Shown one piece after another: positions 26,681 to 36,189 of a stretch of DNA of 64,000 nt. The notes under the pieces were generated by a model. That model saw nothing but the letters and a program-made list of their open reading frames with translations. It searched no databases and was not told the DNA's origin. Position numbers and translations under genes: made by a program. Origin of the DNA: Photobacterium phosphoreum. GTDB lineage: Bacteria; Pseudomonadota; Gammaproteobacteria; Enterobacterales; Vibrionaceae. Location: the NCBI RefSeq assembly GCF_002954725.1, contig NZ_MSCQ01000001.1:2565925-2629924 (forward strand), given 5' to 3'. The number at the start of each line of letters is the position of its first letter. Positions within the stretch are counted from its first letter, which is position 1.

Positions 26681-27695
26681 TATTAAGTACCACTTTTTTC
26701 TGTCGTTGTTGTAATCGACGTTTGTTTTCAATACGTGCTGGAAAAACATATAAGCAGCGTTGTAAAAATAATTTACATTGAGAAAATACAGAATATTGAA
26801 GTTCAAAACTAGGATCACAATATTTTTTATAAAGTTGCTGCCACTCTTTAAATTGCCAATGCGCCACTTTACCTTTTGTTCTTGATACCCGTGCTTTTTC
26901 AGCAAATTTACGACATAAACCTATGCCAACTTGCTGTGGATCTGCGATAACAAAATTATTAGCAAAACAACGATCAGAAAAAAGTTGTTTTTCTAAGTTA
27001 TTATCAAGCAATCCATTTAAAGAAAAACTCGGATCAAATTTTTGCATTGCTCGAATAAATAACATCTGGGTACAATCAATTGAATAATCAGGAAAACCCA
27101 TATTATAAGGACAGTCCTTGGTCGCAATAAAATCCTCAATTAAGGGCATATTCCAACAAGCAATAACATCCTCTGTTCGACCAAAATAGAAAAAATCACT
27201 CATATGAAAAACGACGGGTGATCCCTTTGCATAACGTCGAGTAAAGGTATTAATCACTACAACTTTTTCATTGAAAAAACGAGCTTGCTCACATCGCTTT
27301 GGAAAATCTTGCTGCAAATCAAGAAACGTATCAGAAATCAAATAATTGTCACTACGTAACTTCATCGTATAAGGTGTTGTAACATGATGTAACCCACTCA
27401 GAGTTGAGATGATTTGACGATTATTATTAAACGTTTGTGGTGTACCATCTACATTATAAGCACGTATATTGGTTCCAGGATCATCACATAATACTAACTG
27501 GTCATAATCTAAATCGGTAAGATCTTGATTGTGCCAAGTCGATAGGATTATCTTTGCTCCCGGTAAAAATTGACGTACAGAGCTCAAGCACTTTTGGGTG
27601 ATCCCTAACTCTTGCTCTCTATCACTAAAAGTTTGAACTGGCCCTTGAACCACAACAGTTACATCTTTAGGGCTTATCTCTTGTTTGTTATTCAT
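26673..27695 (-). CDS. wavE: WavE family lipopolysaccharide synthesis protein
   Basis: 340 residues. The family opening KDVTVVVQGPVQTF and the segments ILSTWHNQDL, YTMKLRSDNY and MSDFFYFGRTEDVI identify the WavE family, first named in the V. cholerae LPS core (wav) cluster. It looks like a GT-A type transferase, with RSDNY in the place of a DxD-like motif, but the exact reaction is not known to me. ATG 27695 was used. A TTG two codons earlier is less likely. Transcribed alone on the minus strand inside the core locus. Confidence 0.85.
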   Translation of the reverse strand: MNNKQEISPKDVTVVVQGPVQTFSDREQELGITQKCLSSVRQFLPGAKIILSTWHNQDLTDLDYDQLVLCDDPGTNIRAYNVDGTPQTFNNNRQIISTLSGLHHVTTPYTMKLRSDNYLISDTFLDLQQDFPKRCEQARFFNEKVVVINTFTRRYAKGSPVVFHMSDFFYFGRTEDVIACWNMPLIEDFIATKDCPYNMGFPDYSIDCTQMLFIRAMQKFDPSFSLNGLLDNNLEKQLFSDRCFANNFVIADPQQVGIGLCRKFAEKARVSRTKGKVAHWQFKEWQQLYKKYCDPSFELQYSVFSQCKLFLQRCLYVFPARIENKRRLQQRQKKVVLNNK

Positions 27696-27950
27696 TACCA
27701 ATCCACTGTTTAATACTCTTTAATTAATCACCACATATCACTACGTATTAAATACCTCGCTCAAGAGTGAATTATATTTTAACTGATAACAACTAGGTAT
27801 CCTAGTTAACATTGGTATCTTTAGTTATTATAATTTGCATCTATTTAAATGATGATAAAATTAAAAAATTACCAACATAATTGTGTTGAAGTTTTACTGT
27901 TGCCGTTAATAATACGGAAAATAAACTTATAAAAAGGTACATAACACATC

Positions 27951-28334
27951 ATGAAAAAACTGGTTATCGATCTAGATGGAACACTAACAACAGCAAATAC
28001 CACTGATTATCGACTTGTTTCACCTAACATGGATGTCATAAAAAAACTAAGAGAATACCAACAGCAAGGATTTAGTATTACTATTTTCACAGCTCGTAAT
28101 ATGCGTACTTATGAAGGCAATATTGGAAAAATAAACATTCATACCTTACCAATTATTGTAGAATGGCTCGAGAAACATAGCGTACCTTATGATGAAATCA
28201 TCGTTGGTAAGCCTTGGTGTGGCCATGACGGTTTCTACATTGACGATCGTGCGATTCGCCCTTCTGAATTTGCCTCACTTTCAGTGGATGAAATCAACAG
28301 CTTACTTGATAAGGAAAAAATAAAGTGTTCTTGA
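27951..28334 (+). CDS. HAD-like phosphatase of surface polysaccharide loci
   Basis: 127-residue minimal HAD phosphatase without a large cap. Motif I is DLDGTLT (residues 7-13), motif II lies in ITIFTARNMRTYEGN, the Lys of motif III is in VGKPW, and motif IV is IDDRAI. Such small HAD proteins are common in capsule and LPS loci next to nucleotidyltransferases and are often annotated as capsular biosynthesis phosphatases. It is first in a coupled three-gene cassette, overlapping the next gene by 10 bases. The substrate is probably a phosphorylated sugar or polyol, but this is unproven. Confidence 0.75.
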   Translation: MKKLVIDLDGTLTTANTTDYRLVSPNMDVIKKLREYQQQGFSITIFTARNMRTYEGNIGKINIHTLPIIVEWLEKHSVPYDEIIVGKPWCGHDGFYIDDRAIRPSEFASLSVDEINSLLDKEKIKCS

Positions 28335-29911
28335 TTATGTCAGCAGCCTATGTTGATCAGGATTTAAAATCTGAATTTGGCAATATACCACCCAGTTTAT
28401 TACCACTTGGAAACCGCCGCTTATTTCAACATCAAATCGCTGCGGCACCTAAAGGAAAAGCACTTTACCTTAGCTTACCTGAATCTTATGATTTACCAGA
28501 AATCGATGCCAAATGGCTTCAGCAACACAAAGTTACTGTACTCTCGATTCCAGATAATATATCGCTAGGGGCTTCACTGGTTATTGCATTAAATCTTATC
28601 GACAAACCAATCAATACCAGCCTTGAAGTATTGTTTGGCGATACGCTAATTTCACCGCTACCTACCATTGAAAACTCAATTACGGTCTCTCAAGTAGAAG
28701 ATAGCTACAATTGGTCAGCTGTAACAAATAACAAACATCATTGGATTCAGAACGTTGATAACGATCTTGATCATACTAAAAATAATGTTGTTAGTGGCCA
28801 TTTTCACTTCAGTCAACCACGCCAACTTCTTCGTTGTATAACCCAAAGCCATTGGGACTTTCTTGAAGGCTTAAATCGCTACAACCAACAGATAGGTTTA
28901 ACCACTGTTCGTACTACTAACTGGCTCGATTTTGGCCATGTAAACACTTATTATCGTTCAAAAGCGAAGTTCACTACCCAACGCGCTTTTAACCAATTAA
29001 AAATATCACCCGAATGGTGTGAAAAAAGCAGTATCAATGAATTAAAAATTCAGGCTGAAGCGAATTGGTTTGAGCATTTACCACCAATGATGCGTAATTA
29101 TATTCCTCAATATATGGGTCACTATGAGGAACAAGGTATTTTCAGCTATCGTCTTGAGTACCTTCACCACACAGCTCTGAATGAACTGTTCGTTTTTGCT
29201 AATTTACCTTCTGTTATATGGTATCAAATCATTAATAGTAGTTTATCTTTTTTAACTACATGCCAGCAGCATTTACAGCCGAATGATCAACCAGCGGCAT
29301 CATTGCAACAATTATTTGGTGAAAAAACATCACAACGTCTCAATGATTTTTGCCAAGAACGTGATTTTTGTTTAACGACAACGTGGTGTTATAACAATCA
29401 AGACCATATTTCATTACAACAATTGGTCACTGACAGTCATCAATACCTCCCCAAGCCTGCGGCGGTTGCAACTATCATGCATGGTGATTTTTGTTTTAGT
29501 AATATTTTATATGACTTTAGAACCAATCGTATAAAAACCATTGATCCTCGCGGAATGACACCTGATGGCACAATGACATTATTTGGTGATATTCGTTATG
29601 ATTTAGCCAAATTAAGTCACTCAATTCTAGGGTTATATGACTGGATTATTGCGGGCTATTATCATGTTGACATTACCGATAACACGATAAACTTTAGCGT
29701 TGCTGGTTTCGAACAACATCAAGAAAATCAACAAATTTTCATTGATTTAGTAAATGATAAATTTCACCTATCAGCAGTGAATTTATATGCAATGCAAATT
29801 CAATTATTCTTATCAATGTTGCCTCTCCATGCCGATGACCCTCGTCGTCAAGATGCTTTGATGGCTAATGCATTCCGCCTTCACCAACTAATGGTAGAAC
29901 ATACTTTATGA
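28325..29911 (+). CDS. Nucleotidyltransferase-like / APH-like kinase fusion protein
   Basis: 528 residues in two parts. Residues 1-230 resemble a sugar nucleotidyltransferase: strand FLIMSAAYV, then PPSLLPLGNRRLFQHQ, and FGDT as likely metal site. The usual glycine-rich GxGxR loop is missing, so this half may be non-catalytic. Residues about 260-528 form an APH/choline-kinase fold with catalytic loop HGDFCFSNILYD and metal motif IDPRG. The GTG at 28325 was kept because it completes the first beta strand. ATG 28337 is possible. It overlaps both neighbours. Likely role: making or activating a phosphorylated LPS substituent. Confidence 0.7.
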   Translation: MFLIMSAAYVDQDLKSEFGNIPPSLLPLGNRRLFQHQIAAAPKGKALYLSLPESYDLPEIDAKWLQQHKVTVLSIPDNISLGASLVIALNLIDKPINTSLEVLFGDTLISPLPTIENSITVSQVEDSYNWSAVTNNKHHWIQNVDNDLDHTKNNVVSGHFHFSQPRQLLRCITQSHWDFLEGLNRYNQQIGLTTVRTTNWLDFGHVNTYYRSKAKFTTQRAFNQLKISPEWCEKSSINELKIQAEANWFEHLPPMMRNYIPQYMGHYEEQGIFSYRLEYLHHTALNELFVFANLPSVIWYQIINSSLSFLTTCQQHLQPNDQPAASLQQLFGEKTSQRLNDFCQERDFCLTTTWCYNNQDHISLQQLVTDSHQYLPKPAAVATIMHGDFCFSNILYDFRTNRIKTIDPRGMTPDGTMTLFGDIRYDLAKLSHSILGLYDWIIAGYYHVDITDNTINFSVAGFEQHQENQQIFIDLVNDKFHLSAVNLYAMQIQLFLSMLPLHADDPRRQDALMANAFRLHQLMVEHTL

Positions 29912-30627
29912 TCGTTATTCCAATGGCAGGATTAAGCTCGCGTTTTTTTAATGCTGGCTATACTCAACCCAAATACATGCTAGAAGCTCACAATCAAAGT
30001 TTATTTGATCATGCAGTAAAAAGCTTTGAGGCGTTATTTGAAATAGAGTTATTTGTGTTTATTATTCGAGATGTTTACCACACTCGTCAATTTGTTGAAG
30101 CACGTATTGCAGCTCTTGGTATCAAGCAGTTTCATATTACTGTTCTTACTCAAGAAACTCGCGGTCAGGCGGAAACTGTAGCCCTTGGCCTTGCTGACAT
30201 TGACTATCAAGGTCCAATTACTATTTTTAATATTGATACCTTCCGCCCACATTTTAACTATCCCGATCTGACGTTATTAGGTGATGGTTACTTAGAAGTA
30301 TTTGAAGGTAGTGGTGATAATTGGTCATTTGCTAAACCGGCACAAGTAGGCTCGACACAAGTTATAGAAACAGCAGAAAAAAGATCAATATCAAACCTTT
30401 GCTGCACTGGTCTTTATTATTTTACAGATATCAATGACTTCCATTATGCCTATAATAACTATATTTCTCGGCCAATAACTGAATGGGAAAAAGGCGAACT
30501 TTATGTCGCCCCACTGTACAATCTTCTGATCCACGAAGGTAAAGAAATCCATTATCATCAGATAGATCGCGAGCAAGTGATTTTTTGTGGTGTTCCCCAA
30601 GAGTATCTCGATTTTTTAAATCAGTAA
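29908..30627 (+). CDS. Nucleotidyltransferase of surface polysaccharide synthesis
   Basis: 239-residue GT-A/NTP-transferase fold. The N-terminal nucleotide-binding motif is VIPMAGLSSRFFNAGYTQPK (residues 3-22), and FNIDTFRP supplies the metal aspartate. QETRGQAETVALGLA lies near the base-binding region. It probably makes an NDP- or CDP-activated compound. It overlaps the kinase fusion by 4 bases (ATGA), showing tight coupling. The donor nucleotide and the activated group cannot be told from the sequence. Confidence 0.75.
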   Translation: MIVIPMAGLSSRFFNAGYTQPKYMLEAHNQSLFDHAVKSFEALFEIELFVFIIRDVYHTRQFVEARIAALGIKQFHITVLTQETRGQAETVALGLADIDYQGPITIFNIDTFRPHFNYPDLTLLGDGYLEVFEGSGDNWSFAKPAQVGSTQVIETAEKRSISNLCCTGLYYFTDINDFHYAYNNYISRPITEWEKGELYVAPLYNLLIHEGKEIHYHQIDREQVIFCGVPQEYLDFLNQ

Positions 30628-30678
30628 TTAACTCACACCCATCACACAGCCTGAAAACCTTAATCCGGTAAATTATTT

Positions 30679-31713
30679 ATGACTAAAATTTTAATCATCG
30701 GTCCATCATGGATTGGCGACATGGTAATGTCGCAATGCCTCTATATTGAATTAAAAAAACAGCACCCTGACTGTATCATTGATGTAATGGCACCTGGCTG
30801 GTGTAAAACCGTATTGGCTCGCATGCCTGAAATAAACAAAGTCATTGAAATGCCTCTTGGCCATGGTGATTTCAATTTTTTTGCTCGCTACCAACTAGGT
30901 AAAATATTACGTGATGATAACTACGATCACGCTTATATTTTACCAAACTCAGCCAAATCAGCACTTATTCCCTTTTTCGCAAATATCCCAACTCGTACCG
31001 GGTGGAAAGGTGAAATGCGTTATGGTCTACTTAATGATTTACGTAACAACAAAAAATCATTTAATTTAATGATTGAACGTTATATTGCTTTAGCTCACCC
31101 AAGTTCAGCGATGACAGGTTCAGGTTGCCTAACTGACATGCCTTTCCCTACGCTGACTATTGACACTCAAAATCAACAGCAAGTGCTTGAAAAATTCAAC
31201 ATTAACCAAACCCGCACCTCAATTGCACTCTGTCCTGGCGCGGCTTACGGTTCAGCCAAATGCTGGCCTATTGATCATTACGCATCAGTGGCTAAAACGC
31301 TTATAGAAGCTGGTTGTAATATTCTATTATTTGGCTCAGACAATGAAAAAACATTGACCGTTCAAATCGAACAATCTTTATCAACTAGTGCCCAACAATA
31401 CTGTCATAATTTAGCTGGTAAGACGTCACTCACTGATGTTATCGATCTGCTAGCATCATGTTCAACGGTTATCGGTAATGATTCAGGCTTAATGCATGTT
31501 GCAGCTGCTGTGCAATGTAATGTTGTTGCTCTTTATGGCCCAACGACACCAAATTACACCCCACCACTCACCGACAAAAAAGCCATTTTGCACACCGATA
31601 TTGAATGTCGACCTTGCTTTAAGCGTGAATGTCCTTTGAAGCATAATAAATGCATGACAGAAATATCACCACAACAGGTCATTACTGCAATTAATCGTTT
31701 GCAAGCATCATGA
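30679..31713 (+). CDS. waaF: ADP-heptose--LPS heptosyltransferase II WaaF
   Basis: GT9 enzyme adding the second heptose to the inner core. The 344-residue protein has ILIIGPSWIGDMVMSQ at the start, PNSAKSALIPFFANIPTRTG, LCPGAAYGSAKCWP, the donor motif NDSGLMHVAAA and the late cysteines of CRPCFKRECPL. All are typical of WaaF (E. coli 348). It overlaps waaA by 4 bases. Confidence 0.94.
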   Translation: MTKILIIGPSWIGDMVMSQCLYIELKKQHPDCIIDVMAPGWCKTVLARMPEINKVIEMPLGHGDFNFFARYQLGKILRDDNYDHAYILPNSAKSALIPFFANIPTRTGWKGEMRYGLLNDLRNNKKSFNLMIERYIALAHPSSAMTGSGCLTDMPFPTLTIDTQNQQQVLEKFNINQTRTSIALCPGAAYGSAKCWPIDHYASVAKTLIEAGCNILLFGSDNEKTLTVQIEQSLSTSAQQYCHNLAGKTSLTDVIDLLASCSTVIGNDSGLMHVAAAVQCNVVALYGPTTPNYTPPLTDKKAILHTDIECRPCFKRECPLKHNKCMTEISPQQVITAINRLQAS

Positions 31714-32987
31714 TTCGAACGCTATATACCCTACTATTAACTTTAGCAGCTCCCATATTATTGTGGGGGCTTTACCGTACCAAACCAGGAAAGCCTGCTT
31801 TTGGTTCACGCTGGAAAGAGCATTTTGGTTGCACACCACCATTACTCGCAACTGGGCAGCCAATTTGGATTCATGCCGCATCAGTCGGAGAAGCAATTGC
31901 GATCGTGCCCGTTATTAAGGCACTAAAACAAGCTTATCCTGAACAAGCCATTATAGTAACGACCACCACTAGCACTGGCGCTGAACAAGTGGCTAAATTG
32001 GGTGAATTAGTTGAGCATCGTTATATGCCGATTGATTTTGGATGGTGCGTGCGTGGGTTTATAAAATCTATTAAGCCAAAATTATTTCTTATCGTTGAAA
32101 AAGAATTATGGCTCAATACCTTAACGTGTATTCACCACCAAAAAATTCCAACAGTCATTGTTAATGCCCGCTTATCTGAGCGCTCTGCCAAACGCTATCA
32201 ATCGTTTAGTTTCTTTACTCATCAATTGCTCAATAAAATAGATAAAATATTGTGTTTACATAATGATGATGCTCAACGCTTTATAGACATTGGTGCGCAA
32301 CAACATCAAATTGCAGTTACCGGCTCAATCAAATACGACATTACGATTGCGGATACCGTTTTTGAGCAAGCACATCACTTACGTAAACAACTTGGCATAG
32401 AGCGCCCGATTTTTGTTGCTGCTAGTACCCATCAAGGGGAAGATGAGCAAGTACTCGATGCTTATCAAGCAGTGCTTCAACAGTATCCTGATGCGATGGT
32501 AATTATTGTGCCTCGCCACCCGCAACGGTTTGATAGCGTTGCCAAACTAGCAATAGAACGTGGATTAACGGTCCATCGCCGTACAACCTCTAGCCCAATC
32601 AAAGCGAACACTCAGCTATATCTCGCTGATACAATGGGAGAGATGTTAGTCATGCTAGCGACAGCTGATGTGACGTTTATGGGGGGAAGTTTAGTCGGAG
32701 AAAAGGTCGGGGGGCATAACCTATTAGAGCCAGCCGCGGTTGTAAAACCCGCAATTACAGGCCCTAGTTTTTATAATTTTGAAGATATCACTCAACAACT
32801 ATTAGCCGCAGGTGCGATTGAAATTTGTCAAAATAGCCACCAGCTCGCACAGCAACTGGTGACATTATTTAATGATCCCGAGCATCAACAATACATGGGT
32901 GCACAAGGACAAAAGATAGTGATTGAAAACCAAGGCGCAGTGAATAAAACCATCGCTAACATTCATTGTTACTTAGCTAATGATTAA
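31710..32987 (+). CDS. waaA: 3-deoxy-D-manno-octulosonic acid transferase WaaA (KdtA)
   Basis: Inner-membrane GT30 enzyme transferring Kdo from CMP-Kdo to lipid IVA. The 425-residue protein has an N-terminal anchor (1-20), IWIHAASVGEAIAIVPVI, VTTTTSTGAEQ, VPRHPQRF and GGHNLLEPAAV. Like Haemophilus, Vibrionaceae generally carry a Kdo kinase as well, and kdkA lies 17 bases away on the other strand. That suggests a single phosphorylated Kdo, though this needs chemistry. Its start overlaps the waaF stop. Confidence 0.95.
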   Translation: MIRTLYTLLLTLAAPILLWGLYRTKPGKPAFGSRWKEHFGCTPPLLATGQPIWIHAASVGEAIAIVPVIKALKQAYPEQAIIVTTTTSTGAEQVAKLGELVEHRYMPIDFGWCVRGFIKSIKPKLFLIVEKELWLNTLTCIHHQKIPTVIVNARLSERSAKRYQSFSFFTHQLLNKIDKILCLHNDDAQRFIDIGAQQHQIAVTGSIKYDITIADTVFEQAHHLRKQLGIERPIFVAASTHQGEDEQVLDAYQAVLQQYPDAMVIIVPRHPQRFDSVAKLAIERGLTVHRRTTSSPIKANTQLYLADTMGEMLVMLATADVTFMGGSLVGEKVGGHNLLEPAAVVKPAITGPSFYNFEDITQQLLAAGAIEICQNSHQLAQQLVTLFNDPEHQQYMGAQGQKIVIENQGAVNKTIANIHCYLAND

Positions 32988-33004
32988 TTAACCACTAATT
33001 ATCA

Positions 33005-33790
33005 TTAACCGATAGTAATACGAAGCTGACTTTTGTGCGCATAACCATCACACAAAGCACTCCAATCATCTTCACCCCATTTAATCGCACGTTTATCGAC
33101 TTCTTTGAGAAAAGAGCGCTTTAAACGTGTCAGATTATCCACTTTCCAATCATCGCCCTCACGACAATCACACTTATCAAAATCAATCAGCCACGGTTGC
33201 TGACCTTCATCTAATAAAATATTGTGGGCATTTAAATCAGTGTGACACACTTGCAAATCATGCATCTTACCGATCATTTCACCAATATCACGCCACACTG
33301 TCGCGGCTAATGTTTGGCTTTGTAGCAGTGCGACTAAATCATGACTGTTGGCTATTTTCTCAACCAAAATATCGGCTTTATAGACCATGCCTTTTTTAAT
33401 GGCTCTCGCTGCAATAGGACGCGGTACATTCACCCCACCATCACGTAATAATTTTAACAATGCTAATTCAGCACCGCTGCGGGTTGTATTCCAATCCGTA
33501 AACCAATAACTATCATTGTTCACTTTAGCAAACAGCCCACCACGGTGATAATGCCGTAACGCCATTTCCAATTTTTCATCGGCAACAAACCACGTTGTGC
33601 CACGCCCTTTGGCAGAACCAATAACTGCATCACGCTGACGCCAATACTCAATATCAAAGCAACCATGCGGATCTGCACTTAGATAATCGCTATCAAACCA
33701 AATGGCCTGGTTGTTACTGATAATTTCCTGCACTACAGCCTCTCTCGCATTTATTGTTGAATATTTTACAATTTCAATGGCTAGCGGCAT
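33005..33790 (-). CDS. kdkA: 3-deoxy-D-manno-octulosonic acid kinase KdkA
   Basis: Phosphorylates position 4 of the inner-core Kdo using ATP. The 261-residue kinase-like protein has GGLFAKVNNDSYWF near the N-terminus. The catalytic loop is CHTDLNAHNILLD and the metal motif WLIDFDKC, as in Haemophilus KdkA. It lies convergent with waaA and divergent from the OpsX-type gene, 32 bases away, in the order expected of a Vibrio or Haemophilus type inner core. Confidence 0.92.
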   Translation of the reverse strand: MPLAIEIVKYSTINAREAVVQEIISNNQAIWFDSDYLSADPHGCFDIEYWRQRDAVIGSAKGRGTTWFVADEKLEMALRHYHRGGLFAKVNNDSYWFTDWNTTRSGAELALLKLLRDGGVNVPRPIAARAIKKGMVYKADILVEKIANSHDLVALLQSQTLAATVWRDIGEMIGKMHDLQVCHTDLNAHNILLDEGQQPWLIDFDKCDCREGDDWKVDNLTRLKRSFLKEVDKRAIKWGEDDWSALCDGYAHKSQLRITIG

Positions 33791-33822
33791 AATTCACTAA
33801 CCACTTTTAATAAGGTAACCCC

Positions 33823-34890
33823 ATGGCTCTGTTCTCAACGCCACCACGTTCAATTTGTATCTTACGCTTGTCTGCTATTGGTGACGTTTGCCATGCGATT
33901 GCTGTCGTCCAAGCTATCCAACGCCAGTGGCCAACCACTGAAATCACTTGGGTTGTCGGTAAAGTTGAAGCACAATTAGTCAATGCATTACCCAATATTA
34001 AGGTGATCAGTTTTGATAAAAAAGCCGGTTGGCATGGCATTAAACAGGTTTGGCAACAACTGAAATCACAACGTTTTGATGCGCTATTGGATATGCAAGT
34101 CGCTCTACGTGCAAGTGTACTATCTTTAGGTATTAAAGCTAAGTACCGTGTCGGGTTTAGTAAAAACCGCACCAAAGAAGGCCAATGGCTGTTTACTAAT
34201 AAACACTTACCTAATACTAACAGTGTCCATGTGCTCGATAATATGGCGGACTTTGCACGTTATATTGGGGTGCCATTCACCACCCCAGAATGGAACATTC
34301 CACTAACTGTTGCAGATAACAGTGTTGCTGAGCAATATATCCACCAACCAACATTAGTGATCTCACCCGCCGCCAGTAAAGATGAACGTAATTGGCTTCC
34401 TGATCGTTATGCGGCTATTGCTGATTATGCAGCAACCAAAGACTTAGCAATTATACTTTGTGGCTCACCCAGTGATCGTGAACAGCAATTAGGCCAACAC
34501 ATTATTAGCCTCAGTAACGCACCAATTATCAATTTAATTGGCAAAACAACATTATTACAACTTACTGCGTTATTACGTGCTGCAACCATTGTGTTAGCAC
34601 CAGATTCAGGCCCAGCCCATTTAGCTACCACCCAAAATACGCCTGTCATTGGCCTCTATGGTCATAGTAATCCAGCTCGTACTGGGCCATATTTATCACT
34701 GCCATATACTGTCAGTGTTTACCAGCAAGTCGCTGAACAACATTACGGCAAACCATTAGACGAGTTACCATGGGGAGCACGAGTAAAGGGCAGTGATATT
34801 ATGCCTAAAATTAGTGTTGCGATGGTAAGAGAAAAACTTGATCTCATTCTATCTTCAGCAATGCCATTAGCTTCCAAGGAAAATATATGA
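33823..34890 (+). CDS. Heptosyltransferase I-type glycosyltransferase (GT9, OpsX-like)
   Basis: 355 residues. The opening ICILRLSAIGDVCHAIAVVQ, LDMQVALRASVLSLGIKAKY and the donor motif APDSGPAHLATTQNTPVIGL are typical of the OpsX branch of GT9. That branch adds the first heptose to (phospho-)Kdo in Haemophilus. WaaC-like function is therefore inferred. The gene overlaps the following GT2 gene by 4 bases. Proximity to kdkA supports the assignment. Confidence 0.82.
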   Translation: MALFSTPPRSICILRLSAIGDVCHAIAVVQAIQRQWPTTEITWVVGKVEAQLVNALPNIKVISFDKKAGWHGIKQVWQQLKSQRFDALLDMQVALRASVLSLGIKAKYRVGFSKNRTKEGQWLFTNKHLPNTNSVHVLDNMADFARYIGVPFTTPEWNIPLTVADNSVAEQYIHQPTLVISPAASKDERNWLPDRYAAIADYAATKDLAIILCGSPSDREQQLGQHIISLSNAPIINLIGKTTLLQLTALLRAATIVLAPDSGPAHLATTQNTPVIGLYGHSNPARTGPYLSLPYTVSVYQQVAEQHYGKPLDELPWGARVKGSDIMPKISVAMVREKLDLILSSAMPLASKENI

Positions 34891-35663
34891 ATATATCAGC
34901 AAACAAACCAACACTTGGGGTTGCATTGATTGTTAAGAATGAAGCTAAGCATCTTGCTGCGTGTCTAGATACGATTAAAGACTGGGTAGATGAAATTATT
35001 ATTCTCGATTCAGGCAGTACTGATGCAACAGAAACCATTGCCCGTCACTATACTGACAAATTTTATGTCAACACACAGTGGCCGGGGTTTGGCCAACAAC
35101 GCCAACTAGCGCAACAATACATCAACAGTGATTATGTGTTATGGCTCGATGCCGATGAACGAGTTACACCTGAACTAAAACAATCTATTCTAAATGTATT
35201 GCAAGATAATCAACATAATGTGGTTTATAGCGTTAATCGTCTCAGTACTGCATTCGGTAAATTCATCCGCCACTCTGGCTGGCATCCTGATTGGATCGTG
35301 CGTTTATACCGCCTACAAGACACCCACTATAATGATGTCCAAGTACATGAATCTGTTATTGTTCCTCCTAACTGCCAAATTATAAAAATAGCGGGAAATT
35401 TAGAACATTATACCTTTGAAAATTTCTTTGAGTTTCAAAAGAAACAATCTCAATATGCTGAATTATGGGCAAAAGAAAAACATCTACAAGGAAAAAAAAC
35501 CTCTGTAGCCTCAGCAATTGGACATGCATTGTTTAGCTTTATACGTACCTATTTTATTAAATGCGGCTTTCTTGATGGCAAGCATGGCTTTATTATTGCC
35601 TGTATTAATATGCAATATGTACTCAATAAGTATCTTGGCCTTTATCTTAAACAAAATAAGTAA
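34887..35663 (+). CDS. Glycosyltransferase family 2, WaaE/LgtF-like
   Basis: 258-residue GT-A enzyme. VALIVKNEAKHLAACLDTI starts the fold, ILDSGSTDAT binds nucleotide, LWLDADERV carries the DxD motif, and HSGWHPDWIVRLYR and QVHESV follow. This matches the WaaE/KdtX/LgtF group, which adds beta-1,4-glucose to the first heptose. The specific sugar is inferred. It overlaps the OpsX-like gene by 4 bases and precedes coaD by 6 bases, as waa genes precede coaD in several enterobacteria. Confidence 0.82.
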   Translation: MNISANKPTLGVALIVKNEAKHLAACLDTIKDWVDEIIILDSGSTDATETIARHYTDKFYVNTQWPGFGQQRQLAQQYINSDYVLWLDADERVTPELKQSILNVLQDNQHNVVYSVNRLSTAFGKFIRHSGWHPDWIVRLYRLQDTHYNDVQVHESVIVPPNCQIIKIAGNLEHYTFENFFEFQKKQSQYAELWAKEKHLQGKKTSVASAIGHALFSFIRTYFIKCGFLDGKHGFIIACINMQYVLNKYLGLYLKQNK

Positions 35664-36152
<489 letters not shown>

Positions 36153-36157
36153 CTAAT

Positions 36158-36182
36158 AAAAAGGCGCTAAATGCGCCTTTTT
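36158..36182. terminator. Bidirectional terminator after coaD
   Basis: AAAAAGGCGC (36158-36167), a 5-nt loop, then GCGCCTTTTT (36173-36182). It serves coaD and the convergent GT4 gene. Confidence 0.9.
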
Positions 36183-36189
36183 ATTACAA

